A stretch of 64,000 nt of DNA. Origin: Zunongwangia sp. HGR-M22 (GTDB lineage Bacteria; Bacteroidota; Bacteroidia; Flavobacteriales; Flavobacteriaceae). The position numbers and the translations under genes are program-made. The notes beneath the pieces are model-generated. The model saw only the letters and a list, made by a program, of their open reading frames with translations, was not told the origin of the DNA and ran no database searches. Shown in pieces: positions 1 through 10,200 of the stretch. Location of the stretch: contig NZ_CP115159.1 in assembly GCF_027594425.1 (NCBI RefSeq), positions 1,849,001 through 1,913,000 on the forward strand. Reading direction: 5' to 3'. Position 1 is the first letter of the stretch; each line of letters begins with the position of its first letter.

Positions 1-356
1 AAAGACTCGATAAAATTTTTGAAGAGGATTTAGATGAATTATACCAAGAGGCTTTAAGCCATTATTTTAGAAATTTATACCACATTTTTAAATTTATTCA
101 TTTATCTGACTTAATTGAAAACAATCGTAAAAAATTTTATTCATCAATCGTTCGAGCTCAGTTGAGTAGCGATGAACTTTTTTTGATTTTTTATAACTCT
201 ATTTGTGGGCGAGGCTATCCTAGGTTTCTTTTCTTTATAAAAGAATACAATCTTCTTGAGAATTTCGATTTTAAAAGAATTTACGAATTTCCTTTTCATT
301 CCAAAATTTATGAATCGAAATTAAATGATTTAAAATCTGACTTGGAATTAAACTAA
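1..356 (+). CDS. PutAbiC-like phage abortive infection protein (3' end only)
   Basis: The reading frame is open from base 3 to the TAA at 354-356, so the gene starts left of the window. The 117 visible residues contain HYFRNLYHIFKFI, then YSSIVRAQLSSDELFLIFYN and a CGRGYPRFLFFIKEY stretch. This is the pattern I know from the C-terminal half of the putative phage abortive infection family (Pfam putAbiC). A TTG at 162 also begins an open frame, but the homologous block starts well upstream, so it is not the real start. The family is assigned to anti-phage abortive infection; the mechanism is not known to me. It lies 18 bp before a repair-type ATPase on the same strand. The family call is from memory of motifs, moderately sure. 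Confidence 0.6.
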   Translation, partial: RLDKIFEEDLDELYQEALSHYFRNLYHIFKFIHLSDLIENNRKKFYSSIVRAQLSSDELFLIFYNSICGRGYPRFLFFIKEYNLLENFDFKRIYEFPFHSKIYESKLNDLKSDLELN

Positions 357-374
357 CCCTTACCACAAAACCAA

Positions 375-3300
375 ATGAATACTAACGAAGAAAAGTCTGT
401 ACAAAAAGATGCTTTAGATGGTGGCACCTACGAGATTATCCGTAAACGTCTTAACACCCATAAATCTGATTTACAGGAACGTCTTAATACTTTAAATGAT
501 GCCCGAAAAACGGTTTTTGGTTCGCTCGAAACGCAATTAATTGCCAATAACCGCATTAGTACCGAAAATAATTGTGTGGCCAGGGATATCATTTCGCTGG
601 GACATACCTGCATTTTTAGCTATAATGTGCATTTTGGATTGCGTACAGAAATTACTCTATCCGATGTTTTTAGCGTTTACGAATTTAAAAACCATCACTT
701 TGAAGCAGTTTCTTTAGCACTGTTTGAAGATGAAACATTTAAAACCGATTTTGCAAATCTCTATAAATATTATCGTAATACGATCTTTAGCAAATTTGCA
801 AGAATAGGGAACTATCTGCACATGGTTTTTCAGCTGAGTGAAAGCGTGACCGATATTAAGACCTTTAAATGGCTTATAAAAGATAATTCGCTTACCTATA
901 TCGATAATCGTAGCGAACACGAATTTAAGTATCCCAAACAACATCAATTTAACTGGCAGGAAGCCACGCGAGATATGCAGCGCTATGGCGAGCATCCGCA
1001 TGTTGCGATTTTAGATAAAGTTTTTGTTGAAACAATTGGCGGCGATCTTACCATTAAAATTGAAGATAATACAGAAGACGGAATGGGAATCTATTCTGAG
1101 CCGGTAGATTATAAAGATCAAACGCTGGATGACGGGCAGATTCGCTTTGCCGATCTTGGGAATTTAATAGTTCTTGAAATTAAACCTTTTCAGGAAGAAG
1201 CACGCTATTTTGTGTACAATCACAAAATGCAGGAAGTTCAGAAAATCGATTCAATCAAAGAAACGGCAGTTTTATTACCAGACGATCAGGGAATTATTTT
1301 TCCGAACGGCTATTATTTACAAACTGGAGAATTTCATCTGTTCTCTAACGAAGTTCAGTCTTTAAAATATCAGGGAACTATTAATTCTCCGAATGGGGAG
1401 GATTTTTTGTATATTTTCTATTCGCCTTCAAAAGGAACCTATCTGCTTATGGATTATAATATGATCGAGCAGGAAATTAAAACACCTATTGTTTGTGGCG
1501 GATTCACCATTTTGCCCAATGGCGAGCTTTGTTATTTTAAAGCCGACGACGAGCAGACCAAACATCATATGATCCAGATTTGGCAAACGCCGTATTTGGA
1601 GGGCGATATTATGCCTTCAGAACATCAGGATTCGATGTTGTACAAAATCGGGAATAAAGACATCGTGAAAGCAATGGCTGAAGCTAATGAGCTTATTACA
1701 TTGTTGAATAAAGAGGATAATTATGACGGATTGTATGCTGATATTGCGAAATCTTCAAAGAATATTTTAGATGCATATTACTGGCTAAACGATAAGGAAA
1801 CCGCTGTTTTAAGCGAGCCTTTAAAAGAAATAAATATTGCCGCTAATGCAGCGATCGATGAATTTCAAAAGGTTATTCAGCTTAAGAAAAATGCTGAAAA
1901 ACAAACCAGAGAAATTCAGCAGAAAGCACAGGAGCTTTTTAGTAAAATTAAAAGCACTTCTTTTAAAAACATCAACGAATTTGTCGAATTACTCTCCCAG
2001 CTAAGAGCATTGCGTGGCGAGGTTATTGGTCTATACGAAATTCGATATGTAAACGAAGAGTTTATTAAATCGCTGGAAGCTGAAATTGCAGAGCAAACTA
2101 CTACAATTTCAAGACGCTGCGTAGAATTTTTGCTGAATGATAAAGCCTTGCAGCCGTATCACGATAAAGTACAAGAAAAACAACAGCAACTCGACAAGAT
2201 CAGTAAAGTAGTTGAAGCCAAAAAGCTGGAAGAAGAAGTCAACCAGATCGCGATAGACTTGGAAATGCTTATTGATATTGTTTCGAATCTGGATATCGAA
2301 GATACGTCACATTCAACCAAAATCATCGATAATATCAGCTTGATTTTTGCAACGATTAATCAGCTTAAAGCAGCGATAAAGAATAAGAAAAAATCACTGG
2401 GTAGCAAAGAAGCCCAAGCCGATTTTGCCGCGCAGTTAAAACTTATCGATCAAAGTATCATTAACTATCTGGATATTGCTTCAACGCCAGAAAAATGTGA
2501 TGAATTTCAAACCAAAGTCAGTATTCAACTTGAAGAATTAGAAGGGAAATTTGCCGATTTTGAGGAATTTATTACTGAAATTATCGAAAAGCGGGAAGAA
2601 GTCTATAACGCTTTTGAAAGTAAGAAAAGTGCGATAAACGAAAAGCGAAATAAAAAGGCTATTGCCCTGCAAACTGCTTCAGATCGTATTTTAAAAAGCA
2701 TAGGCAAGAAGGCAGAAAGTCTAAAGTCGGTTTCAGAAATTAACGGTTATTACGCTTCTGATCTTATGGTAAATAAGCTTCGCGATATCGTGGAGCAGTT
2801 ACGAGAACTGGATGATAGCGGTAATGCTGAAGAAATTGAAACTTCGCTAAAAACGAGCAGGGAAGATGCTTTAAGAAAGCTTAAGGACAAGCAGGATCTT
2901 TATGAAGATGGTGAAAATATCATCAAACTTGGCAATCACAAATTCGGAATTAACCGCCAGGAACTGGATTTAAGTATTGTTTTTAAAGACGATAAGTTAT
3001 TTTATCATTTAAGCGGTACCGATTTTTACCAGGAACTGGAAAATGAGATTTTAAATAATAGTCGGGAATATTGGAATCAGGAATTTATTTCTGAAAATGA
3101 TTCGGTGTATCGTTCTTCATTTTTAGCCTTTAAAATTTATAAAGATAAAGATCCGGAAATGCTTTCGGGGTTAAATGAAGACGAGTTACTGAAGGTGATT
3201 CAGGAAGAAAGCAGCAGCAATTATTCTGAAGGTTATATCAAAGGCGTTCATGATCTTGATGCCGCAAAAATTTTACAGATTTTGGTGCAAAAACATCAGG

Positions 3301-5243
3301 ATTTGGGCATTTTAAGATGGCGATCTGAAATTCGAGCTTTTGCGAGGTATTTTTGGAACCAGTTAGAAAACGATGCTAAGAAAGGATACAATAATTCGAT
3401 AAAAGCCTCGGGTCAGGTGTTGAAATACTTCCCAAATACCCGTGAATATGATTTTTTGATTCAGGAATTAGAGCAGGTTATTAGCGATTTTGGGCAAAAT
3501 ACAGGTTTATTTTCTGCGGAAGTAAGTTTAGAAGTTGCGCAATATCTTTTTGAAGAACTGCAAAGTGACGATCAATTTGTGGTAAGCGGTTTAGCTAAAA
3601 AGTTAGCAGATGATTTTCAGCAAATGCTAAAGAAAGAGAAAGCCGAATCCCAGTTTAGAAACAGTGTGGAAAGTTTACATTCGTATTCCGCAAAAATCAG
3701 GTTGGTAAAGCAATTGCTTCAGGCCTTTGCTAAGGCGAAATTGTTAAAAAATCAGGCAAATTATATCGACGAAGCGGCGTGTTGTATTTTGTTCCCTCAG
3801 CAAAGCCCTGAGGTGAATCATATCGATCCTTCCGCAGTGATCTCTGGATTAAAAGGCGATCATAGGCAAATCCAAAATGGGCAATATCAGTTCAATTTTC
3901 ATGAGTTTACACAAAAACTACAGTTGTATTTTAATTATAGCGTTCCTGCATTTCAGGCCTTCAGAAAAGCAAGACATCAGGTCACCGAAGATTTAAAAGA
4001 GCAGCTGAAATTAGACGAATTTAAGCCCAGAGTGCTGACGTCCTTTGTGCGGAATAAATTGATCGATCAGGTTTATTTTCCACTTTTCGGCGAAAACCTG
4101 GCGAAACAATTGGGAAGTGTAGGGGAGAACCGACGTACTGACCGAATGGGAATGCTATTATTGGTATCGCCACCGGGTTATGGGAAAACTACGCTGATGG
4201 AATACATCGCTAACCGATTGGGATTGGTGTTTATGAAGATTAACGGCCCGGCAATTGGTCACGATATTACCTCTGTAGATCCTGAAGCTGCGACAAATTC
4301 GGCTTCCCGAGAAGAACTCAAAAAACTGAATCTGGCTTTTGAGATGGGAAATAATGTAATGTTATATCTGGACGATATTCAGCATTGTAACCCGGAATTT
4401 TTACAAAAGTTTATTTCGCTGGCTGATGGAACCCGAAAAATTGAAGGAATTTATAACGGAAAACCAAAAACCTATGATCTACGCGGAAAGAAATTTTGTG
4501 TGATCATGGCGGGAAATCCGTATACCGAAAGTGGCGAGAAATTTAGAATTCCGGATATGCTTTCTAACCGTGCCGATATTTATAATTTGGGAGATATTAT
4601 TGGCGATACCGAAAGCTTATTTAAATTGAGCTTGTTAGAGAATTCGCTAACATCGAATCCTGTATTGCATCAATTAAGTTCTCGAAATTTTGATGATGTA
4701 TATACCTTAATCGATCTTGTTGAAAATAAGTCGGATGCCGGAGAATTAAAAGGAAATCATACTCAGCAGGAAATTCAGGATTATAAATCGGTTTTAGAGA
4801 AAGTGCTAAGCATTAGGAATACCGTTTTAAAAGTGAACGCTACTTATATAAAATCAGCCGGAATGGAAGACGAATATCGAACAGAACCTGCTTTTAAATT
4901 GCAAGGATCATATAGAGATATGAATAAATTGGTCTCGAAAGTAGTCCCGATAATGAATGAAAAAGAACTAAACAGTTTGCTGTTATCGCATTACGAAAAC
5001 GAATCGCAAACCCTAACAGCCGCTGCTGAAGCAAATTTATTAAAGTTTAAAGAACTTCGAGGAAGTATTTCTGAAGAAGAACAAAAACGCTGGAATGCGA
5101 TAAAAGCAACTTTTGTGAAGAACAATAAGCTGAAAGGTTTTGGGGACAAAAATGAAATGGCACAAGTGCTATCGCAAATGATGGCGTTTAGTGAAAATCT
5201 GGAAGGGATTAAAGAGGTGCTACAACGCGGACTCGAAAAGTAA
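375..5243 (+). CDS. DNA repair ATPase, DUF3686 family, AAA-type, 1622 residues
   Basis: Giant cytosoplasmic-type protein with no signal peptide or membrane segment. Residues about 1-430 are beta-rich and match the DUF3686 region of Bacteroidota and actinobacterial 'DNA repair ATPases'. Residues about 480-900 are rich in E, K, Q and L heptads and should form long coiled coils. The C-terminal third is an AAA ATPase, with Walker A SPPGYGKTT near residue 1266 and Walker B NVMLYLDDIQ near 1330. An arginine-finger-like SNRADIYNLGD segment follows. The family name implies genome maintenance, but no reaction is established to my knowledge. The start ATG is 18 bp after the preceding stop, so the two genes may be cotranscribed. 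Length agrees with family members I recall (about 1600-1700 residues). Confidence 0.8.
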   Translation: MNTNEEKSVQKDALDGGTYEIIRKRLNTHKSDLQERLNTLNDARKTVFGSLETQLIANNRISTENNCVARDIISLGHTCIFSYNVHFGLRTEITLSDVFSVYEFKNHHFEAVSLALFEDETFKTDFANLYKYYRNTIFSKFARIGNYLHMVFQLSESVTDIKTFKWLIKDNSLTYIDNRSEHEFKYPKQHQFNWQEATRDMQRYGEHPHVAILDKVFVETIGGDLTIKIEDNTEDGMGIYSEPVDYKDQTLDDGQIRFADLGNLIVLEIKPFQEEARYFVYNHKMQEVQKIDSIKETAVLLPDDQGIIFPNGYYLQTGEFHLFSNEVQSLKYQGTINSPNGEDFLYIFYSPSKGTYLLMDYNMIEQEIKTPIVCGGFTILPNGELCYFKADDEQTKHHMIQIWQTPYLEGDIMPSEHQDSMLYKIGNKDIVKAMAEANELITLLNKEDNYDGLYADIAKSSKNILDAYYWLNDKETAVLSEPLKEINIAANAAIDEFQKVIQLKKNAEKQTREIQQKAQELFSKIKSTSFKNINEFVELLSQLRALRGEVIGLYEIRYVNEEFIKSLEAEIAEQTTTISRRCVEFLLNDKALQPYHDKVQEKQQQLDKISKVVEAKKLEEEVNQIAIDLEMLIDIVSNLDIEDTSHSTKIIDNISLIFATINQLKAAIKNKKKSLGSKEAQADFAAQLKLIDQSIINYLDIASTPEKCDEFQTKVSIQLEELEGKFADFEEFITEIIEKREEVYNAFESKKSAINEKRNKKAIALQTASDRILKSIGKKAESLKSVSEINGYYASDLMVNKLRDIVEQLRELDDSGNAEEIETSLKTSREDALRKLKDKQDLYEDGENIIKLGNHKFGINRQELDLSIVFKDDKLFYHLSGTDFYQELENEILNNSREYWNQEFISENDSVYRSSFLAFKIYKDKDPEMLSGLNEDELLKVIQEESSSNYSEGYIKGVHDLDAAKILQILVQKHQDLGILRWRSEIRAFARYFWNQLENDAKKGYNNSIKASGQVLKYFPNTREYDFLIQELEQVISDFGQNTGLFSAEVSLEVAQYLFEELQSDDQFVVSGLAKKLADDFQQMLKKEKAESQFRNSVESLHSYSAKIRLVKQLLQAFAKAKLLKNQANYIDEAACCILFPQQSPEVNHIDPSAVISGLKGDHRQIQNGQYQFNFHEFTQKLQLYFNYSVPAFQAFRKARHQVTEDLKEQLKLDEFKPRVLTSFVRNKLIDQVYFPLFGENLAKQLGSVGENRRTDRMGMLLLVSPPGYGKTTLMEYIANRLGLVFMKINGPAIGHDITSVDPEAATNSASREELKKLNLAFEMGNNVMLYLDDIQHCNPEFLQKFISLADGTRKIEGIYNGKPKTYDLRGKKFCVIMAGNPYTESGEKFRIPDMLSNRADIYNLGDIIGDTESLFKLSLLENSLTSNPVLHQLSSRNFDDVYTLIDLVENKSDAGELKGNHTQQEIQDYKSVLEKVLSIRNTVLKVNATYIKSAGMEDEYRTEPAFKLQGSYRDMNKLVSKVVPIMNEKELNSLLLSHYENESQTLTAAAEANLLKFKELRGSISEEEQKRWNAIKATFVKNNKLKGFGDKNEMAQVLSQMMAFSENLEGIKEVLQRGLEK

Positions 5244-5645
5244 AAACTTCTTAAAGCTGCCTGAACAACTTGAACATCTTTAAATTTTTGTTTGGGCAGT
5301 TTGAATTAATTTTATCTAATTTCAGTATCATACAATCGAGCGTATTTTTTGATTGATCATTGAAAATAATTTAGAATTCAAAATATATCTTTTTCCAACT
5401 TATCTTACTTATTTTTTATTGCTATTAAATTCGTATTTGCTGTTTTATAGAAACATATTTACTTACTTTTTCAAATAAACCTTTACTAATTTCCTATAAT
5501 TTAAACCTTAGATAATGTTAAAAAAACGTTTTTAAACGAATATATATGTGCCTTATCGTAAACTTTTATTTTAGGTAGTTTTTCACTTTATATTCGCACT
5601 GTTTATTAAAAATAAACAGGTTATAAAAGTATAAAGCGATATATA
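5244..5645. other. AT-rich intergenic region, no gene
   Basis: About 400 bases without a credible ORF on either strand, strongly AT-rich. It must hold the promoter of the secreted protein starting at 5646. A sequence TATATTCG (5590-5597) differs from the Bacteroidota -7 element TAnnTTTG at one base. The only clear structure is the inverted repeat listed separately at 5599-5619. Confidence 0.6.
5599..5619. repeat. Perfect inverted repeat upstream of the YadA-like gene
   Basis: Arms CTGTTTATT (5599-5607) and AATAAACAG (5611-5619) are exact reverse complements separated by AAA. It lies 26 bases before the start codon at 5646, directly after a weak -7-like sequence. It could be an operator or a small 5' leader hairpin. 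No run of T follows, so it is unlikely to be a terminator. Confidence 0.45.
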
Positions 5646-7451
5646 ATGGAGAAATTTTACCCTGCTGAAAAGAATTTATTTTTTTCTGTTTTTTTGATTT
5701 TTATTCTAACAATTTTTACAAATACATCTGTAAATGCTCAGGTTGGTATAGGTACCACTAAACCTCACCCTTCAGCTGTTCTCGATATTCATAGTGAAAA
5801 CGCTGGAGTTCTACTTCCGCAAATTTCATTAAAAGATTTGCAAGATCGCAATACAATTAATAATCCTGCAGAAGGATTGTTAATATACAATAAGCAAAAA
5901 AATGCTCAGAAGCATTTAAATAATAGTTTCTATATCTGGGATGGCGAAAAATGGGATCAAATTCAATCGCAGCGCGATGCAGATGAAATCAATAAAAGAA
6001 TAGATAGTTTGAAATCGTCTTTTGGTAATGGATCTGGCGAAAGTTGGAATTTAAAAGGAAACGACTTAGGTTATGGAGGTACTTCCGATAAATTTTTAGG
6101 AAGCACTACTTATGCCGAAGTCAATTTTAAGGTTAATAATGAGCCTATTGGAAAATTTCACCCTAATGGCGGTGTGAGTTTGGGTCGGAAATCAATTATT
6201 GATGATGCTCAACGATCTTTTGCTTTAGGAGAAGAATCTGATGCCAGTGGTAATCAAGATGCTTTTGCGATAGGAACTAAAGCTAAGGCTAATACTAACA
6301 GATCTGTAGCATTAGGGTACAATTCTGAAACCAATCAAACCAATGCTTTTGCCCTAGGTGTAAATTCTAAAGCTGATGGAACTAGTTCTTACGCTATAGG
6401 AAATAGTTCTTATGCTAGCGCGACTGATGCCTTTGCCATAGGAACAGATGCTGTTGCAAGTGCAAGTGCTTCAATCGCGATTGGACAAAATAGTAAATCT
6501 TCCGATGTATTTGCTTCTGCTTTCGGTGTAGGAGCTATTGCTTCAAATCAATTTAGTACCTCGATTGGTAATGAAGCCAATTCTTCAGGGATGCATGCCA
6601 TGGCTGTTGGAGACAATTCAAGTGCTCAGGGTAGCAACTCTATTTCTTATGGTTATAAGGCCATTTCTAAAGGAACCAATTCAATCGCAATAGGATCTGA
6701 AGCAAAGGCAACTCAGCAATATTCTGTAGCTATTGGTTATGGTGCTCAAACTAAAAAGCAACATACAGTGGTAATAGGCAATGCGGGGTACGACGCTAAC
6801 GGAAGTAAAAATGACTGGTATAAATCTAAAGTGGGAATAGGTACTTATGATCCTGCAGCAACCTTAGATGTAGATGGAAGTTTTAAATTAACTGATGGAA
6901 GCCAGGGGGCTGGTAAGGTACTTACTTCCGACGCTAATGGAAATGCAACATGGAAAGATCTAAACTCTGGTGGGGGAAATTCGGGAAGTTCAGGTAAAGT
7001 ATATGCAGATTTATATAATAATAGTTCAGCAAGGCTTAACAATACAGGTCAACCATCTGTTGTGAAATTTGGCGTTAATTCACTTTCAAAAAATATTAAA
7101 ATAGAACAAGACGGTATTCAGGTAAGTCAAGGTGGTATTTTTAAAGTAAATGCAACAATAACTGTAAATACAGAGGATGACGATGCCGAAGATACTGTAT
7201 ATGAATTTTATTTAGCAAAATGGGGTAATAAAATAGCGGGGTCTTCTGTATATATTACGATCGATAGTGCAATTGATGATAATGAAAAATATACAGTAAC
7301 TTTAAATAAACTATTAAAGTTACAACAATGGGAACAAGTAGCTGTGTACGGTAGACAGGTAAATGTTGGTGGTCACGATCGTAATGCTTCAGAACTTTCT
7401 TTAGTAAATGGCGCTTGTTCATTTACCTTAGAGAAGATAGATGAAATTTAA
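5646..7451 (+). CDS. Secreted protein with YadA-type head repeats and a C1q-like C-terminus
   Basis: The signal peptide spans residues 1-32 and ends VNAQ. It is followed by the VGIGTTKPHPSAVLDI opening common in Bacteroidota surface and tail-fibre-like proteins. From about residue 180 to 370 there are roughly thirteen repeats of about 14 residues of the type 'S.AIG..A.A.G', which is the left-handed beta-roll head of trimeric autotransporter adhesins. A second VGIGTYDPAATLDVDG unit follows. The last 130 residues look like a jelly-roll of the C1q/TNF type. No YadA membrane anchor and no type IX secretion C-terminal domain is visible, so how it is displayed is unclear. A surface structural or adhesive role is inference. 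A terminator follows at 7477. Confidence 0.75.
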   Translation: MEKFYPAEKNLFFSVFLIFILTIFTNTSVNAQVGIGTTKPHPSAVLDIHSENAGVLLPQISLKDLQDRNTINNPAEGLLIYNKQKNAQKHLNNSFYIWDGEKWDQIQSQRDADEINKRIDSLKSSFGNGSGESWNLKGNDLGYGGTSDKFLGSTTYAEVNFKVNNEPIGKFHPNGGVSLGRKSIIDDAQRSFALGEESDASGNQDAFAIGTKAKANTNRSVALGYNSETNQTNAFALGVNSKADGTSSYAIGNSSYASATDAFAIGTDAVASASASIAIGQNSKSSDVFASAFGVGAIASNQFSTSIGNEANSSGMHAMAVGDNSSAQGSNSISYGYKAISKGTNSIAIGSEAKATQQYSVAIGYGAQTKKQHTVVIGNAGYDANGSKNDWYKSKVGIGTYDPAATLDVDGSFKLTDGSQGAGKVLTSDANGNATWKDLNSGGGNSGSSGKVYADLYNNSSARLNNTGQPSVVKFGVNSLSKNIKIEQDGIQVSQGGIFKVNATITVNTEDDDAEDTVYEFYLAKWGNKIAGSSVYITIDSAIDDNEKYTVTLNKLLKLQQWEQVAVYGRQVNVGGHDRNASELSLVNGACSFTLEKIDEI

Positions 7452-7476
7452 TTTTTCTAAGTTTACAAATAAATTT

Positions 7477-7510
7477 AAGCTCATTTCTATTAAGATTTGA
7501 GCTTTTTTAT
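7477..7510 (+). terminator. Rho-independent terminator after the YadA-like gene
   Basis: Stem AAGCTCA (7477-7483) pairs with TGAGCTT (7498-7504) over a 14-base loop and runs into TTTTT. It lies 26 bases after the stop codon. Confidence 0.65.
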
Positions 7511-7721
7511 TAAATAATGTTTTTTAGTTTATAATTTTGATATTTAAGGTTTTAGTGAATTAAATAATAAATAAGAAGAATTATAATGAACGTAAATAGG
7601 TTATAGTGGTTCTTTGTCGCTTTTTTTGTTTAATAATCTAATTATCAAAGTTTTTTAAACTTCATTAGAAATTTTTTGTTTAATTCAGTATAATTTTAGC
7701 TACCATTAAAAACAGCAAACT

Positions 7722-8750
7722 ATGGATAATATTTTAGTTACAGGGGGTTGTGGCTTTATAGGTTCAAATTTTATAATTCATTATCTAAAAAATAATTTAG
7801 ATAGCGCTATCATTAATTTAGATGCGTTAACCTATGCTGGAACTATTGATAATTTGAGCGAATTAAAAAACAACGATAGATATACATTTATTGAAGGTGA
7901 TATATGTGATAGAGATTTAATAGAAAAAATCTTTCATAAATATAATATCAAAAATGTTATTCATTTAGCTGCCGAATCTCATGTCGATAATAGTATAGCT
8001 AATCCAGATGCATTTATGCAAACTAATATACTTGGTACATTTAATTTATTAGATGTTGCTAAAAATTACTGGATGATTTCTCCTGGAGTTTATAAGGAAG
8101 ATTACAAAAATTCTAGATTTCATCATGTTTCCACAGATGAGGTTTACGGGACTTTAGGAGAAGAGGGATTATTCCTGGAAACTACTGCCTACGCACCTAA
8201 TAGTCCATATAGCGCTTCTAAAGCATCTTCAGACTTTATAGTAAGAAGTTATCATCATACTTATGGGATGAATGTGGTAACCACTAATTGTTCCAACAAT
8301 TATGGGCCAAAACAACACGACGAAAAACTTATACCTGTAATTATTAGAAAAGCCTTGGCGGGAGAAGAAATTCCCATATACGGTAATGGTAAGAATATAA
8401 GAGATTGGCTTTATGTTTTAGATCATTGTAAAGGGATTGAGCTTGCTTTCAAAAAAGGTATCACGGGAGAAACTTACAACATAGGTGGTAGAAACGAACG
8501 AACAAATATTTATATCGCAGAGAAAATTTGTGAATTTTTAGATCGTGAAATTCCGTGTAAATCTGGAAAAAGTTACAAAGATCAAATTTCGTACGTTACT
8601 GATCGCGCTGGGCATGATTACCGTTATGCAATAGATGCATCTAAAATTGAAAATGAGCTGGGTTGGAAAGCAGATGAAAATTTTGAAAGTGGAATTGAAT
8701 TAACCATAAATTGGTACTTAAATAAATATAGAAATATTCTCTCTAATTAA
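7722..8750 (+). CDS. rfbB: dTDP-glucose 4,6-dehydratase
   Basis: Second step of dTDP-L-rhamnose synthesis: NAD-dependent oxidation, dehydration and reduction of dTDP-glucose to dTDP-4-keto-6-deoxyglucose, in the cytoplasm. The extended-SDR fold is clear. The nucleotide-binding GGCGFIG is at residues 8-14, STDEVYG starts at 137 with the catalytic D139 and E140, and YSASK at 163-167 supplies the Tyr-Lys pair. At 342 residues it has the family length. It is the first gene of a four-gene rhamnose operon with gaps of 23, -1 and 6 bases to the following genes. The 270-base upstream gap holds the promoter, but no clean TAnnTTTG element is visible close to the start. Confidence 0.95.
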   Translation: MDNILVTGGCGFIGSNFIIHYLKNNLDSAIINLDALTYAGTIDNLSELKNNDRYTFIEGDICDRDLIEKIFHKYNIKNVIHLAAESHVDNSIANPDAFMQTNILGTFNLLDVAKNYWMISPGVYKEDYKNSRFHHVSTDEVYGTLGEEGLFLETTAYAPNSPYSASKASSDFIVRSYHHTYGMNVVTTNCSNNYGPKQHDEKLIPVIIRKALAGEEIPIYGNGKNIRDWLYVLDHCKGIELAFKKGITGETYNIGGRNERTNIYIAEKICEFLDREIPCKSGKSYKDQISYVTDRAGHDYRYAIDASKIENELGWKADENFESGIELTINWYLNKYRNILSN

Positions 8751-8773
8751 TTCAATCAATATAATTATAATTT

Positions 8774-9631
8774 ATGAAAGGAATAATATTAGCGGGGGGA
8801 TCTGGAACAAGATTGCATCCTTGCACTATAGCCGTAAGTAAGCAATTAATGCCTATATATGATAAACCAATGATCTATTATCCGCTTTCTACTTTAATGG
8901 AAGCTGGTATTCGTGAAATATTAATAATAAGCACACCGCACGATATGCCATTATTTAAAAAGTTACTGGGAGACGGAACTAAATATGGTTGTGTTTTTGA
9001 ATATGCAGTCCAACCTAAACCAGAAGGTTTGGCTCAGGCTTTTTTAATTGGCGAAAATTTTATAGGTAAAGATAAAGTGGCGTTGGTATTGGGGGATAAT
9101 ATATTCTATGGTTCAGGATTATCCAATTTATTACAGGCAAATAATGAACCCGATGGAGGAATCATTTATGCCTATCACGTAACAGATCCTGAAAGATACG
9201 GAGTTGTAGAATTCGATGATAATCAAATGGCAATTTCTATTGAAGAAAAGCCATCAATACCAAAATCGAATTATGCAGTACCTGGTATTTACTTTTACGA
9301 CAATAATGTTATCGATATAGCGAAAAATATTAAACCCAGTAAGAGAGGAGAATTAGAAATAACTGATATAAATAAAGAATATCTTAATCGAGGAAAACTT
9401 AATGTTAGTATATTAGACCGCGGAACGGCCTGGCTAGATACAGGAACATTTAATTCTTTAATGCAGGCTTCCCAATTTGTTCAAGTGATTGAAGAAAGAC
9501 AAGGGTTAAAAGTTGGGGCTATCGAAGCTTCAGCTTTAAAAATGGGATATATCACAAAAGAGCAATTTGTGAGTTTAACTGAGCCCTTTCTTAAAAGTGG
9601 ATACAGTAAAAATTTATTAGCGACAATTTAA
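8774..9631 (+). CDS. rfbA: Glucose-1-phosphate thymidylyltransferase
   Basis: First step of dTDP-L-rhamnose synthesis: dTTP plus glucose-1-phosphate gives dTDP-glucose and pyrophosphate. The N-terminal nucleotidyltransferase signature GGSGTRLHP is at residues 8-16 and KPMIYYPLS follows. VLGDNIFYG, the [10 protein letters not shown] loop and the EEKP motif are all present. 285 residues is slightly short of the usual 288-295 but complete. Its stop codon shares a base with the start of rfbC, which implies translational coupling. The product is probably regulated by dTDP-rhamnose feedback, as is known for the family. Confidence 0.95.
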   Translation: MKGIILAGGSGTRLHPCTIAVSKQLMPIYDKPMIYYPLSTLMEAGIREILIISTPHDMPLFKKLLGDGTKYGCVFEYAVQPKPEGLAQAFLIGENFIGKDKVALVLGDNIFYGSGLSNLLQANNEPDGGIIYAYHVTDPERYGVVEFDDNQMAISIEEKPSIPKSNYAVPGIYFYDNNVIDIAKNIKPSKRGELEITDINKEYLNRGKLNVSILDRGTAWLDTGTFNSLMQASQFVQVIEERQGLKVGAIEASALKMGYITKEQFVSLTEPFLKSGYSKNLLATI

Positions 9632-10194
9632 TGGAAGTAAAAAGAACTAGCATAGAAGGCTGTTTTGAAATCGAACCAAAAATAATTAAAGATAAAAGAG
9701 GATATTTCTATGAAAGTTTCAATAAAAATCTTTTTCAAAAAAAGACAGATGTAAATACAGAGTTTGTTCAAGATAACCAGTCTTTTTCTCAAAAAGGAGT
9801 TTTAAGAGGTTTACACATGCAAACCGGTAAATATGCTCAGGCAAAACTTGTTAGTGTTTTAAAAGGGAAAGTGTTAGATGTAGCAGTAGATTTACGCCCT
9901 AATAGCCCTACTTTTAGTAAAATATTTTCTTCAATCTTATCAGAGGAAAATAAAAAGCAACTATTTGTTCCACGTGGTTGTGCACATGGATTTGTGGTAC
10001 TCAGTGAAACCGCTCTTTTTTATTATAAATGTGATAACTTTTATAATAAGGAATCTGAAACCGGAATTATCTACAACGATCCGCAGTTAAGTATAGATTG
10101 GCAATTACAGGATGATGAGCTTATTATTTCTGAAAAAGATAAAATGTTGCCAAGTTTCAATGAATTTTTGGAACAGCTAAAAGCGACTATGTAA
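9631..10194 (+). CDS. rfbC: dTDP-4-dehydrorhamnose 3,5-epimerase
   Basis: Third step of the pathway: epimerises C3 and C5 of dTDP-4-keto-6-deoxyglucose. The cupin-fold family motifs are intact: FVQDNQSFSQKGVLRGLH carries the catalytic His region, and FVPRGCAHGFVVLSE and YNDPQLSIDW follow. 187 residues is normal. The ATG overlaps the rfbA stop (TAATG). The gene following is rfbD, 6 bases downstream. Confidence 0.95.
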   Translation: MEVKRTSIEGCFEIEPKIIKDKRGYFYESFNKNLFQKKTDVNTEFVQDNQSFSQKGVLRGLHMQTGKYAQAKLVSVLKGKVLDVAVDLRPNSPTFSKIFSSILSEENKKQLFVPRGCAHGFVVLSETALFYYKCDNFYNKESETGIIYNDPQLSIDWQLQDDELIISEKDKMLPSFNEFLEQLKATM

Positions 10195-10200
10195 ATTGGT

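Noticed and set aside
6180-6800. Short-period repeats that could suggest a CRISPR array
   Set aside because: The repetition is at protein level (14-residue YadA head repeats) with degenerate DNA and no constant repeat-spacer structure.
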